Shown here: positions 21,479 to 32,899 of the stretch, in pieces | Layout: every line of letters starts with the position of its first letter | Position numbering within the stretch: position 1 is the first letter of the stretch | Assembly: GCA_036245525.1 (NCBI GenBank) | Contig: BTPG01000005.1 | Location: 206,634,291 to 206,698,290, forward strand | Direction of reading: 5' to 3' | DNA length: 64,000 bases | DNA from: Semisulcospira habei | Taxonomy: Eukaryota > Mollusca > Gastropoda > Semisulcospiridae | The notes under the pieces: generated by a model | What the model saw: the letters and a program-made list of their open reading frames with translations, nothing else | What the model was told of the DNA's origin: nothing | The model's database searches: none | Translations under genes and position numbers: made by a program

Positions 21479-21613
21479 TGTAAGGTCTTCCATCTTGGTG
21501 ATGTCCGAGCCCATTTTGGTCAGCAGTTCACGGATTTCAAAGTTGTCAGAGAGCACTTTTGCGAAATTCGCCGTCTGCGGGTTTTCAAACTTTCGATCTC
21601 CCATCACACTCAG
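21479..21613 (-). CDS. POLR1A: POLR1A exon 6
   Basis: 45 codons starting LSVMGDRKFENPQTANFAKV, which continues the RFRP motif of exon 5 as in other Pol I subunits. Donor CTTACA/GTACGT. The acceptor TTTTCCAG/CTGAGT now exists twice, because a SINE-like insertion duplicated it (21608-21621 and 21980-21993). Confidence 0.92.
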
Positions 21614-21621
21614 CTGGAAAA

Positions 21622-21979
21622 GTTGGTTGTACATTGCTTAACGTCCCGACAGCAACAAGACTTTCTCAGGACATGCCTGCACTGCTTGTGAAGAAAAAAA
21701 ACTAAACAGAATATTGAATGTATGTCGCCAGCCGGCCTAATACACTAAGTAAACCTAAGACCATTTAGCAACACACATCCAATATCAAGAGCTACAGGCA
21801 GCGCAGACAGTAGGGAGAGTTTAAAAAAGGAAAATACAAGTAAATGGACCAAGGGTAGACAGAAACACATTCCCCAGAATAGAGGGGAAAACCCACCCTG
21901 TGGGGCTGACCAGGGTGACCCTGGGAACTAAAAAGTAGTTAACCCCACTCAAGACCCCCAGGGCAAACCCGGGTGGGGG
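21622..21979 (-). mobile_element. SINE-like retroposon, copy 2, at a POLR1A splice site
   Basis: Same family as 2514-2892. The 14-bp duplication ACTCAGCTGGAAAA flanks it. That duplicated word is the 3' splice site of POLR1A exon 6 in complement (TTTTCCAG/CTGAGT), so the element lies immediately upstream of the exon in transcription order. Confidence 0.88.
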
Positions 21980-22309
21980 ACTCAGCTGGAAAACAAAAAT
22001 ACATATAATCAACTGCAACTCTACTCCAACACACCAGCGCTATCCTCACCTATCTGGTTTGCGAGTAACAACAACTCTGATTAATCCCCTAACTGCCGAG
22101 GCAAGGTGAATGCTGCAAAGCCGCAAGAGAAGTAAACCCTCGTGAGTTCCTGCAGCTGTGGGGCGGCTCAGGAAGATTTATGTCTCTTGTTCGTCCTGTG
22201 TTCTTTATGGCTATTTGTGGTCCAACATATATCCGCGTTTTACACACGAATGTTGGTCAGTATGAAGTGATTTCCAACAAGCAATTCGTGATCAATGACA
22301 GCGAAGGGG

Positions 22310-22401
22310 TTAACATTTTGGGTATGGGTAGCGGTTTTACTCACGATGATTCCGGTAGGAATCATCGTGACTAAAGCCGCTACCCACACCAAAAGGGTTA
22401 A
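22310..22401. repeat. F3 hairpin element with TTAA ends
   Basis: TTAACATTTTGGGTATGGGT against its complement ending AAAAGGGTTAA. The stem TACTCACGATGATTCC is closed by a 4-nt loop. Confidence 0.85.
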
Positions 22402-22488
22402 TACACATCTGCAGTCAACTGATTCTAAACTACTGGAAGAGAGCAAAACATGCACGCCCACAGATTTAAAACAGAAACAACAGCTGAC

Positions 22489-22768
22489 CGGTCTGAATCG
22501 AGATGGGGGCACCAGCACAGCTTCCAGAAAGAACATGTCGGTGGGTGTCTCAGAGTTGTGCATCTGGTTCAGACAGCTGAAAACTTTCCTCAGGACTGGA
22601 GCATCCTGCTTCAACAGCCTCCTGAGAATCTGTCGCGCCAGGTGGGGCATAATCAGCGCCTGACCTTTACCCTGCGTCAGCAAACTCTCCACCTCCACTC
22701 GCTCCTCCGAGTCCTCTATTTGCAGGTCCTCCTCCGTTTCTGGTGCGCCTGTCGTCGGCTGAATTTTC
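22489..22768 (-). CDS. POLR1A: POLR1A exon 5
   Basis: Encodes an acidic linker (TEEDLQIEDSEERVEVE), then LIMPHLARQILRRLLKQDAP and LEAVLVPPSRFRP, the last being a strongly conserved polymerase motif. I chose acceptor TGCGACAG/GAAAATTC because it is the only nearby AG that matches the phase left by exon 4 without meeting an in-frame stop. Donor GACCG/GTCAGC is weak but preserves phase. Confidence 0.88.
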
Positions 22769-22844
22769 CTGTCGCAGACAACATTCACGATTTGAATATT
22801 TCCAGCGCACTCCCGATATTCGGATCACCTCCATCTTTGACCCG

Positions 22845-23047
22845 TAACCCATTTAACCCCAAGGTCACATTTCCCAAATCTTGGAGATGTCACCTAGTGA
22901 CCATGTAAGAGTTGCAGGAGATGGATTGACCATGATAATTCGAGGGTAGTGCCAGATTAGCCAAGGCGCCAAGCTAATCTGGCACTGCCCTTGATTTATC
23001 ACGGTCAATCCATCACCTGCTGTAGTGTGTCAGGATTAATGGGTTAA
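22845..23047. repeat. F1 hairpin element
   Basis: Ends TAACCCATTTAACCCC and AATGGGTTAA. The stem at about 22927-23001 contains AGATTAGCCAAGGCGCC. It lies 76 bp upstream of the exon 5 acceptor. Confidence 0.82.
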
Positions 23048-23240
23048 AACTGCCAATGATTTTTTAAAAAAATATTTTGTCTGGTTTCTGTTTTGTGAAA
23101 TATATCTTCATTTTCCTACGTGGAAAAAGCATGTCGACAGAGAGAGGTCCATGAATACATTCTGCCCCAGGACCGAAATGCCCAAAGTTTGAAGTTGCCC
23201 TCTGAAGGATGCATTACAATTCTAGAGACAGATCGAAATT

Positions 23241-23292
23241 GATAGTTCAAGGGTGGTGCCAGAATAGCTTCTGGCACCACCCTTGAACTATC
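23241..23292. repeat. Hairpin element core, shortened
   Basis: Perfect short arms GATAGTTCAAGGGTGGTGCC with the GGCGCC centre deleted. The right end GCGAGTTAA is at about 23341. Confidence 0.75.
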
Positions 23293-23424
23293 ATGTTCAA
23301 TCTGTGTCCTGCTGCCGTGGGTCGGTGCTGAGCGAGTTAAATATTCAGAAAAGTCTGTACAATTTCTGCTTGTAGGATAAGAATTTCATGATTTTGCAAG
23401 TGCCAGTGGTAATGGGTCATTAGC

Positions 23425-23635
23425 TTAACCCCTTTAGCCCCAAGGTCCCATTTCTCAAATTTTGGAGGTGTTGCCCAAAAACAACGTACCAGCTGCAGGA
23501 GATGAACTGACCATGATAATTCAAGGGTAGTGCCAGATTAGCTTGGCGCCTGAAGGCGCCAAGCTAATCTAGCACTACCCTTGAATTATCATGGTCAAGC
23601 CATCTGCTGTAGGGATCCGGGGCTAAACGGGTTAA
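23425..23635. repeat. F1 hairpin element with TTAA ends
   Basis: TTAACCCCTTTAGCCCC and GGGGCTAAACGGGTTAA. The stem at about 23508-23604 has a TGAA loop and few mismatches. Confidence 0.86.
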
Positions 23636-23894
23636 TAATCCCACAGTACAGCAATTCATAAGGGCATGAGGATCACTTCACAAGTTTAGCTCTTCATAGG
23701 GACACAAGCAACATTCCTGAAAGGTAGATAAACTTTGAGGGCTCAAGGGTTAAGCCTCATTGGCTTGCCAGGTTAGCGAGGCACTACCATTTAATTATGG
23801 ACAATTCTATCAATCCTAGGCAATCTGTTTTCTGTGTATGAACAAGTGAAGAAGATGTGTATTTAAAAAATATTTTACACATATATACATATTG

Positions 23895-24040
23895 TTAATT
23901 CAGTCCGAAAGAGCTCAGGCCATCCAAGGAACACGAATACAAAGTGGCTTCAGCATGAGGCATAGATCCTCATGAGCCCCCGCAACTGCGGGGGCCCATG
24001 AGGAGCTATGTCTCATGCTACTGAATTGTGTTTTTAAGGG
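23895..24040. repeat. F4 hairpin element
   Basis: The stem 23952-24019 pairs AGCATGAGGCATAGATCCTC with its complement. The centre is CCCCGCAACTGCGGGG. It lies just outside POLR1A exon 4. Confidence 0.8.
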
Positions 24041-24061
24041 GCTAAACATTTCCATATTTAC

Positions 24062-24269
24062 CGCTTAGCCAATGGCTTCTGGAAGTCTGGATCAGCAGCA
24101 CCAATGACACAGATCCGACTGTTGTATTCCTGTCTGAGGGCTCGCGAAGAACACTTGCAGTGCACACATTTCTTGGTGTAAATGAAATATCGCCTCAACA
24201 TGTTGGTCACCAGACGGGACATTTCTGAGTCCACCATCTTTGTGCACAAGGTCAAACCAGCAGATGCAT
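24062..24269 (-). CDS. POLR1A: POLR1A exon 4
   Basis: Encodes NMLRRYFIYTKKCVHCKCSS followed by RQEYNSRICVIGAADPDF. CxxC within this context is the second zinc-ligand pair region of the Pol I clamp head. Phase matches exon 3 (G/AT, Asp) and exon 5 (CG/G, Arg). Donor AAGCG/GTAAAT. Confidence 0.9.
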
Positions 24270-24441
24270 CTGCACGACATTAACAAAGATGGCAAAAGCA
24301 ACATTCAAATTTAAGATGAGATCATCTGAAGTGACCATGAAATTGAATGAAAAGCTTTACTAGAGGTCGAGTCTGGTGTGGGAGTACGTGTATGTATTAT
24401 TTTCTTCTTGTTGTTTTTGCTATGGTTTATAAACTGATATG

Positions 24442-24530
24442 TTAACCCTTTGCGTGTCGGTAGCGGTGTTTGTCGCAATGATTCCTATGTAGTCATTGCA
24501 ACAAAAAACGTTCGGCATGCAAAGGGTTAC
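24442..24530. repeat. F3 hairpin element
   Basis: TTAACCCTTTGCGTGTCGGT with worn right arm GGCATGCAAAGGGTTAC. Confidence 0.8.
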
Positions 24531-24633
24531 TTTTCTGGTTCATTTGGTGTACAAATAACACTAAGTTGCCTTTGTCTGATCCACTTGGCCCTGAATCAAT
24601 AAAACAGGCGACGGGTCAACAATGACAGTTCAA

Positions 24634-24689
24634 GCGTGGTGCCATAATAGCTTGGTGCCTCTAGGCGCCAAGCTATTATGGCACCACGC
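24634..24689. repeat. Hairpin element core
   Basis: GCGTGGTGCCATAATAGCTT pairs with its complement around a TCTA loop. The outer ends are not recognisable. Confidence 0.75.
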
Positions 24690-25164
24690 ATTACTCTTCC
24701 GCGCACGGCAGCCAACCTCCAAGTGCATGCAGTCAAGTTTTCATGACTTCTAATGCATCCATGCAGGCAGGAAAACTTGTCCAATACCACACATCCCTCT
24801 TCTCATATTATTTCTGTATCTTTCTCGCACTACCAGTGTTAGAGTGTGTGTGTAGATGTTTATAAACCTTGTCAGGTGTGATAAATTGGGGGTAATTGGT
24901 TTAAACAGACACTGTCAATGCTGGTGTGGGTGATGATGACACTTGGGGAATGGACAACTAAATGTCTGCTGTATTTACCATGCTAAATGTCCCCTATGTA
25001 ACTCTGTTCCTTTATGTATTTTCATTTAACGGTGAATGGAACCAGTTCAACTTTAGTAGAAGAAGTACATTACAGCTGGTAGGGTCGAGAAAGCAGTCTT
25101 GGGAAATTGAATTTTGAGTATTTTAGGTCACGCCTTCTCCACAGATTGGTATGCGCTTAGGGGA

Positions 25165-25254
25165 TACGCTGGTGTGCGCTTCATAGAGGTCAGGTTTTCT
25201 TGACTGGGGTACGCTGGTGTGCGCTTCATAGAGGTCAGGTTTTCTTGACCGCGT
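25165..25254. repeat. 45-bp tandem duplication
   Basis: TACGCTGGTGTGCGCTTCAT starts at 25165 and again at 25210, each followed by AGAGGTCAGGTTTTCTTGAC. It is the only clear feature between the 24634 hairpin and exon 3. Confidence 0.85.
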
Positions 25255-25436
25255 ACGCAGAAGAGTTAAACTGTCATTGTTGATTAGTCTCCTGAGCTTG
25301 TGTGTAGTTTTCAAAGGGCAACTCCCAAAATTTAGGGATACTGACCTTAGGGGTCAATGTTTTAACCCTCTTGTACATACAGCCACCTGTACTGTGAACA
25401 ATACATGCGTGTACAACGGGGTTCATGTATTCATAC

Positions 25437-25662
25437 CTGTCATAAGTTCCTTGGCCATAGTGTTAATCAGAGAAATGAGCTCTCCCTTCAAGTCATGCAT
25501 GACGTCCAGCTTCTGTGCCTCATACTGTCGCACAAACTCCTCAAGCGCCATGGACCCGACCACGCAGCCTTTCTCTAACAGATTCATCTGGTGCACAAAG
25601 AGTGCTGACTCAATGTCTGGTATGTTTACACGATAACATATCAAACACGTGCCTTGCAGAAT
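25437..25662 (-). CDS. POLR1A: POLR1A exon 3
   Basis: Begins ILQGTCLICYRVNIPDIESA, directly continuing KTLYK of exon 2. CLIC is a conserved clamp zinc-ligand pair. The rest is helical and less conserved. Acceptor TTTCCAG/ATTCTG, donor ATGACAG/GTATGA. In transcription order it is preceded by the 12.8-kb intron 2. Confidence 0.9.
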
Positions 25663-25783
25663 CTGGAAAGACAAGTTAAAAACTTGCAATTGTGTTCAGT
25701 TTTAGTTACTGTCAAGAATCAATAACGGCAAATCACAATGATTTCATCTAAACAAAGTTTAACTTATTATTGGGGTTTTTAGA

Positions 25784-26394
25784 CGAGTTCACGTACCTGG
25801 GCAGCAAGGTTACCACAGATGGAGACTGCACAAGGGAGATCACCACAAGAATCAGCAAAGCCAACCAAGCCTTCGCAATGCTGAAACCCATCTGGAGGAC
25901 CACAAGCCTGAGCATCCACACCAAGCTCCGTATTTTTAAGAGCAACGTGCTGAGTGTCCTTCTATATGGGTCAGAATGCTGGAAATCCACTACCGCTACG
26001 GAACGCAAGCTGGATGTCTTCCAGAACAAGTGCCTGCGACGGATCATGAAGGTCTTCTGGCCAAACATGATTACAAACGAGGAACTACGGAAGAGAGCAG
26101 GCGCAGACAGCATCGCTGAAACCATCGCCACACGGAGATGGAGATGGCTAGGCCACGTTTGCAGAATGTCACCTGACTCATTACCAAGGGTGGCACTGAG
26201 ATGGACACCACAGGGGAAGAGAAACCGTGGGCGACCAAAGGAGACGTGGCGCCGAACCGTGGAGCGAGAGCTCAAGAACAGAGGCCTTACTCTGCAAACA
26301 GCACCCAAAATAGCAGCTGACAGACAAAAGTGGCGCTCCCTTGCCGTCGCCTCAAGCACCAGACGGCGCAGAGAGGACTGAATGAATGAATGAA
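25784..26394 (+). mobile_element. 5'-truncated LINE, C-terminal third
   Basis: Flanked by the 13-bp duplication TGGGGTTTTTAGA (25771-25783, 26395-26407) and tailed by TGAATGAATGAA. The ORF continues to TGA near 26380 and reads EFTYLGSKVTTDGDCTREIT, SNVLSVLLYGSECWKST and RRWRWLGHVCRM then GKRNRGRPKETWRR. This is the segment after the reverse transcriptase palm in RTE/BovB-like LINEs. The frame is intact within the fragment. The clade is uncertain. Confidence 0.88.
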
Positions 26395-26422
26395 TGGGGT
26401 TTTTAGAGCAAAGATAAAAGTG

Positions 26423-28459
26423 AATTTTTCTCTCAAATGTATTTTTTCGAAAAATACTTACTGATGACATTACTACTAGGAAGATATGCCGAGCTTACCC
26501 AATTTCAGCCTAAGAACCTGTTGTGTTCCTACACAACCAGGGAGGCAACTCAAGGGGGCCGTAACCAGGGGCCCTGAGTAGCCTCAGGCCCTGAGTAGCC
26601 TCCCGCCCTGCCCATCCGGTCACGTGCCACGTGGTGTCGCGCCAGTCGGAAATGCTTAGCTTACTGGCAGCAAGCGGGGCAGGTGGGAGGGTCCTCCGAG
26701 TAATGTCATCGGTAAGTTTTTTTTTTTTTAAATACATTTTAGAGAAAAATTTATTTGTTTTCTCAAAATACATTCCCGATGACATTACTACTAGGAAGAA
26801 TAGCGAATATTCTGCCCATAATATTACCTGTATAAGGGCTTAGCCAGACCAGCCCTCCCCGGAGTAAACTCCCAACAATTTCAGCTAAGCTATGCCTACG
26901 CCGCCTGTGGCGCCTGAGGGAGTGTTGCGCCGCGGCGATGTCCCCCACCAGGGCCAGGTTCTCTGGCTGGCATGCCAGGTCCCTGAGGTTGAACAGGGCG
27001 AAGGTTGAATCTGCCCATAGGAAGTCGCCGCACTGCAGTGGGGGTGCGAACTTGGCAGCTCTGCAACGCAAATCAGACGTAAAAGGCGACCGGGTGTGGG
27101 GTTCCCCGTGGCACCGCCAAATGCGTCCACGCATTTGAATCAAGTGTCGGACAATCAAATGAGGAGCGCCAGGGGCTGCGTCTGCTGTCGCGCTACGCAT
27201 CACGGTCCGTCCTAGGAGTAATGTCCGAAGAGCAGGGGCACACGGGGCTCCTGGCGTCGTGTGGCTTGTCAGGTCTGCCAGCGGTCATAGGACGAGGTGA
27301 CGAAGGTCGCTGCAGGCCGGCCTTGATGAGATTGGCGCTCTGCATGCTAGACTCCCGGTGGGAGTGAGCGAGCTTGTCTCTGTGCGATACATCAAGGCCC
27401 AGCGTATCAGTCGCCGCAATGCGGGGTACGAGCGAACGGGCGGGCCTCGATGAGGCTGGCGCGCTGCCGGCTGGTCTCCTCCGAGGAGCGGGCGGGCCAG
27501 GTCTGAGGGGGCACAGTGGTAGACAAAGTCTGGGACCCGAGGTGTAATTACGGGCCCGACGTGTTGTCCTCTCCCCAAAGTCTGTCTGAGCGGGCGCGTC
27601 TGGTCTCATCTCCTAGCAAGGAGGGGGGCACCATGGCGGGCGGGCGGTCACGGGCCAGCGTCGGGCGCTCATGCCGGTAGAAACTCCAGAATAGCGACTA
27701 AGTTCCTCCAGCCAGGCGGTGCAGACATCGCAAGAGTGGTCGGAGGAGCAGCTGGAATAGGACAGGCAGACCGTGTGGTTATCGCTCGGCCATTTAAAGT
27801 CACCGCGCTGCAGGCAGGTGCGAACATGGCAGCTGCAACACATATCAGACATGAAAGGCGACCGGGCGTGGGCTCCCCGTGGCCCCACCAAACGAGTTCG
27901 AGCCTTCGACGCGAGCTGTCAAAAGAGCAACGCGAAAAGCACCCACGTTCGAAGCCGCCGCCCGGCCAAGGACATGGACCGAGGCCTTACCTTGAAAGGG
28001 CCACACGGCCCTCGGAACGCACCAAGCCAGGAGGTAGAGTCCCAGAAGGCACACAGTAATCCCAGGGAACCACACCCGCAACCACGTAATCCAAGGTACA
28101 AAGGGGAACCACAAGTAATCCGTAATCCAAAGGGACACACGTAATCCAAAGGTACACATGTAATCCAAAGGGAACACCCGTAATTCAAAAACGACCGGTC
28201 ACACCGTACACAGCCAAAGGTCCTGTAGGCTAAAACACAACCGCTCACTGTAAGCTAAGCAAATAGACTGGCGTGACACCACGTGGCACGTGACCAGATG
28301 GGCAGGGCGGAAGGCTACTCAGGGCCCCTGGTTATGGCCCCCTTGCATTGCCTCCCTGGTTGTTTAGGAACACAACAGGTTCTTAGGCTGAAATTGGGTA
28401 AGCTAGGCATATCTTCCTAGTAGTAATGTCAAGGGGAATGTATTTTGAGAAAACAAATA
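26423..28459 (-). mobile_element. DIRS-like retroelement 2 (2.0 kb, short derivative)
   Basis: The left end includes TATTTTTTCGAAAAATACTT and the right end TTTTGAGAAAACAAATA. The inverted repeats share AGCCTAAGAACCTGTTGTG. The internal complementary region is at 26699-26798. The interior encodes on the minus strand only Gag-like Cys words (QRGDFKWPSDNHTVCLSY, SSDHSCDVC), so it is a deletion derivative. Confidence 0.7.
26699..26798. repeat. Internal complementary region of DIRS-like element 2
   Basis: Its reverse complement joins the right end (CTTCCTAGTAGTAATGTC ... AGAAAACAAATA) to the left end (AATTTTTCTCT). A T12 run replaces the TTTTTCGAAAAA core seen in the other copies. Confidence 0.8.
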
Positions 28460-28795
28460 CACAGCAGTGGATGTAGCTACACTCAAAACTTAAAAAACAG
28501 TCAAACCTTTTCACCCTGATACACTACTGCTTGAAATATTCATTTTTCTCTAAAAGGTATTTTTTCGAAAAATACTTACCGATGACATGACTTTATGGAA
28601 GTGTCTACTTACTTGCTCAATTTTAGCCTAGAATCCGTTGTGTGCCAATACAACCCGGGAGGCACTTGGGGAACCCCTCGAGGGGCCGAGAGTAGTCTCC
28701 CGTTCCTGCCCTACCGGATCCCGGTCATGTAGTAGACCAACCAGTCAGATACTTCGCTCGCCCGCGGCAAGCAGGGCAGGTGGGAGGGTCCTCCA

Positions 28796-28893
28796 AGTCA
28801 TGTCATCGGTAAGTATTTTTCGAAAAAATACCTTTTAGAGAAAAATGAATTTGTTTCCTCAAAAACATTACCGATGACATGACTTTATGGAAG
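28796..28893. repeat. Internal complementary region of DIRS-like element 3
   Basis: The reverse complement joins CTTCCATAAAGTCATGTC ... GAGGAAACAAA to TTCATTTTTCTCTAAAAGG without a gap, which is the complement of a circle junction. Confidence 0.85.
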
Positions 28894-29378
28894 AATTGCG
28901 AGAAAGAGGCGGGTGCCGCGTATAAACCTCCCCGAAGGGATAAACTGGCGCCGTCCTCCCTGTCGCAACCTCCCGACAATTTTAGCGAAGTATGAACGTA
29001 CGGCGCCCATGGTGCCGGGAGGGAGTGTTGCGCAGCGGCAGTGACTCCCATCAAAGCGAGATTGTCTCGCTGGCCTTTCAGATCTCGGGGGTAGAACGGG
29101 CGAAGGTCGAATCTGTCCTCCAGCCCATGGCTGCCACAACAACAAGACCATCCACTTGGGTACGGTTCAAGGCGCGTCGCTGTAGGCCGGGGTCAGTGAG
29201 GCGGGCACTCTGCCGGCAAACAGACCTTACAGAAGGATCAGCGGGCACCGTCCTGTGGTCAGCCGTTCTAGCCAGCAGAGGTAGATCCCGGAGGTAGAAG
29301 CGGGTGAGGGTCGATTCTGCCCTGAGCGCATGGTTGCCAGGATGTCTTGGACCGCGCAGTTCTGGTCGAATGCAACGC

Positions 29379-29833
29379 TCATGGCCAAGGCCTCGAGTGC
29401 GCGTAATCCAAGCCTCTTAGCTCCGTCTGAGGAGAAGTCCTGCTAGGTGGACGGTATGACCCAGCGTAGTCAGGAAAATATAGTCCGGGCTGTAATGTCC
29501 TGTCTGCCGGGTCTCCAGGTAGGAAGAGGCGTGAGCATTCGCTCCGGATGGCTTGTATCGGCGCAGGCAACGCAAAGGGTGCGCACAGGATCTCGTTGCC
29601 TGGTCTCCTGGGGAAGGCAATGTTTCCGAGCAGCCGAAAGGTGAAAACCTGAGGCGCAGCCAGAGGAGACCTGTCCTTGGTAAGGGAGGCAGGGTCCGAG
29701 AGGAATGAGCTCCCTGAGGGGAGCGGTCCTGGTAGGCGGACCGCCGGGTGCAGCGTAGGCCGGAAGAGATCGCCTGGGCTGTTGGGTCAGTTCCGCCGGC
29801 GTTAACGGCTGAGAGAGGCGTGAGCGGCCCCAC
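29379..29833 (-). pseudogene. Possible tyrosine recombinase relic of DIRS-like element 3
   Basis: Frames around 29.4-29.8 kb read CAHPLRCLRRYKPSGANAHA and, in another frame, LRALEALAMSVAFDQNCAVQ. These resemble the block between the Arg and His-x-x-Arg boxes of DIRS recombinases. Catalytic residues cannot be assigned, and several frameshifts separate the pieces. The position 3' of the polymerase and next to the internal complementary region fits. Confidence 0.4.
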
Positions 29834-30182
29834 CGGACGGCGTTGATTCGGCGTCAGAGCACACGAGGGGCTCGCACAGGACTTGTTGCCTGGTCTCCTG
29901 GGGGAAGTCCAACCCTTTCAGCGGCCGCAAGGTGAACCCCCGTGGCGTGGTCATGGGGGACCTGGTCTTGGCAATGAAGGCAGGGTCCGTAAGGTGCAGT
30001 ACGGAACCATCCGCTCAAAACTGCAGGTAGGCAGGGCGCGCTGACCGCACGTGTAGCTCGCCAACTCGGGCTGCCATGGCAAGCGCCCACAGGAAGCATG
30101 TCTTACGAGTCACATCCGCAAGGAGGGCCAAAGACAGGGGTGCGAATCGGGCAGAAATCAGCCAAGTCAGTACACAGGGAAG

Positions 30183-32886
30183 AGCGCTGATGGGCTGGGA
30201 ACCTCTTGGGCCAAGAATTATCACAGCAGCCTTTAGAACCAAGAAAAAGCTCAAGCTGAACGTCATCCAGTGTTATGCGCCCACTAATGACAGTGACGAG
30301 GAAGAGAAACAAGAGTTCTACGACCGACTCCAGAGTGCCGTGGACAAATGTGCGGAGCGAGACATCACCATCGTCATGGGCGATTTTAATGCCAAAATAG
30401 GGGAGGACAACACCGGATACGAAGAGGTGATGGGGAGACAGGGACTAGGGGAGATGAGTGAGAACGGGGAGAGGTTTGTAGACTTTTGTGCTCTAAACCG
30501 ACTTGTCATTGGAGGCAGCATCTTCCCACACAGAAGAATACACAAAACAACGTGGGTCTCACCTGACCATACTACAGAGAACCAAATAGACCATATCTGC
30601 ATTAGCAAGAAATTTAGAAGATCCCTTCAAGATGTTCGAGTGAGGAGGGGAGCAGATATCGCCTCAGACCACCATCTGCTCACCTTAAGAATAAAGCTCA
30701 AGTTAAAGAAAAGCCGCACAGAGACAACAAGAAGACAGCGCTATAATGTAGGCCTCCTGAGAGAGACTGGAGTGAGAGAAGAGTTCAAACTGGTGCTGTC
30801 CAACCGGTTTCAAGCGCTACAGGAGCTAGTAAATGAAGAGGAGGCGGTCACCACAGAGCAGCAGTGGAAGGCAGTTAGAGAGGCGCTGAACTCAACCTGC
30901 AAAGACACTGTAGGGTTCAGGAAACACCATCACAAGGACTGGCTGTCGGCACAGACCTTGAAGAAGATAGAAGTGAGGAAGCAGAAGAAAGCAGTTGTCA
31001 ACAACAGTCGCACGAGAGCAGCCAAAGCAAGGGCACAGGAGGAATACTCAGAAGCCAACCGCGAGGTGAAGAGGAGTATCAGGGCAGACAAGAGGGCCTA
31101 CACAGACAGCCTGGCAGCAGAGGCAGAAAAGGCAGCAGGCAGCGGCAACATGAAACAGCTCTACGACATTACCAGAAGATTGTCGGGCAAGTATGGCCAT
31201 ACAGAAAGACCAGTAAAAGACAAGGAAGGCAAGCCTATTGCAGACAGAGCAGACCAACTCAACAGATGGGCCGAGTATTTTGAAGAGTTACTGAACAGAC
31301 CCAGCCCACCCGACCCCCCAGACATCCAGCCAGCAGAGACCGACCTACCCATCAGCTGTGACAGACCCACCCGGGAAGAGATCAGAAGAGCAGTGGCATT
31401 TTTGAAGAACGGCAAAGCAGCAGGGCCAGATGGCATCCCAGCAGAGTCTCTGAAAGCAGACCTAGAGACAACAGTAGAGATGCTGTACCCACTGTTTGGA
31501 AAGATCTGGGAAGAGGAGGTGATGCTGGCTGACTGGAAGGAGGGGTACCTAATCAAGCTTCCCAAGAAAGGTGACCTCAGCAAGTGTTCCAACTATAGAG
31601 GAATCACCTTGCTGTCAGTACCAGGAAAGGTCTTCAACAGGATCATCCTGGAGAGAATGAAGAGCTCCGTTGACCCCCAGCTGAGAGACCAGCAAGCAGG
31701 ATTCAGGAAAAACCGATCATGTACAGACCAGATCGCCACTCTCCGCATCATCGTGGAACAGTCTCTGGAGTGGAGCTCCCCGCTGTACGTCAAATTTGTG
31801 GATTACGAGAAAGCATTTGACAGCGTGGCCCGAGAGACTCTGTGGAAACTCCTACGACACTATGGTGTACCCACAAAGCTCGTCCGCCTGATCAAGAGCA
31901 GCTACGATGGCATGACATGTCGCGTGATCCACAAAGGGCAGTTCACCAGGGAGCTCCAGGTCAGAACCGGTGTCAGGCAGGGGTGTCTGCTGTCTCCGTT
32001 CCTCTTCCTACTGGCCATAGACTGGGTCATGAAGATGACCACATAGCACAGACGAAGTGGAATACAGTGGACACTGTGGACACAGCTTGACGACCTCGAT
32101 TTTGCAGATGACTTGGCATTACTGTCCCACATGCATCAACAAATGCAGGACAAGACCACGAGGCTTGCTGACATCTCGTCCCAAGTGGGCCTCACCATCC
32201 ACAAACAGAAAACAAAGACAATGAGGCTGAACGCAACCAGGGAAGAACCAGTCTTGCTTGCTGGCACCCCGTTGGAGGAGGTGGAGTCCTTCACCTATCT
32301 CGGGAGCATCATAGACAAAAAAGGCGGCACTGATGAAGATATCAGAGCACAAATCGGTAAAGCCAGAGCAGCCTTTCTCCAGTTGAAAAAAGTGTGGAGT
32401 TCCAGAGAGCTGTCACAAAACACCAAAGTCCGGATTTTCAACTCCAACGTAAAAGCAGTTCTCCTATATGGAGCAGAGACTTGGAGATTGACAAAAACCA
32501 CTGTCAACAGAGTACAGATCTTCATAAACAGTTGCCTTAGAAGAATTTTGAAAATCCATTGGCCAGAGAAGATCAGCAACATCAGACTCTGGGAGAGAAC
32601 AGAGCAGATAACAGCAGAGAATGAAATTGGGCGAAGAAGATGGGGATGGATTGGTCACAGTCTGAGAAAGCCAGCTTCCAGTATCACTAGGCAGGCATTG
32701 TCATGGAATCCCCAGGGAAAGAGGAAAAGAGGTAGGCCGAGAAACTCCTGGCGTCGAGACCTCCAAGCAGACATCAAGAGAATGGGAACCACCTGGAGTA
32801 AAATCGAAAGAGAAGCACAGGACAGGAGTCGCTGGAGGTCTCTCGTCGACGGCCTATACCCGGGTAGGGGTGACAGGCGTAAGTAA
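30183..32886 (+). pseudogene. LINE endonuclease-reverse transcriptase ORF with one nonsense codon
   Basis: The endonuclease part shows NVIQCYAPTNDSDEEEKQEF, VMGDFNAKIG, NQIDHICISK and SDHHLL (the catalytic Asn, Asp and His of APE-type nucleases). The reverse transcriptase shows KAAGPDGIPAESLK, NYRGITLLSVPGKVFNRIIL, QAGFRKNRSCTDQI, VDYEKAFDSV, GVRQGCLLSPFLFLLAIDWV and FADDLAL. The C-terminus shows LLYGAETWRLT and GKRKRGRPRNSWRRD. A single in-frame TAG at 32044-32046 lies just before the FADD box; otherwise the frame is open from 30183 to 32886. Endonuclease residues before NVIQCYAP are missing. Confidence 0.92.
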
Positions 32887-32888
32887 GT
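30183..32888 (+). mobile_element. 5'-truncated LINE inserted in DIRS-like element 3
   Basis: Flanked by the perfect 14-bp duplication AGTACACAGGGAAG (30169-30182, 32889-32902), with a short GTAA-repeat tail. It keeps most of the endonuclease, the whole reverse transcriptase and the C-terminal domain. It belongs with RTE/BovB-like elements annotated in many animals as craniofacial development protein 2-like. The clade is not certain. Confidence 0.92.
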
Positions 32889-32899
32889 AGTACACAGGG

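Noticed and set aside
22667..22852. Alternative frame starting MEVIRISGVRWKYSNRECCL as the start of POLR1A exon 5
   Set aside because: It is out of frame with the conserved LARQIL...PPSRFRP segment. The acceptor at 22768 gives the right phase without it.
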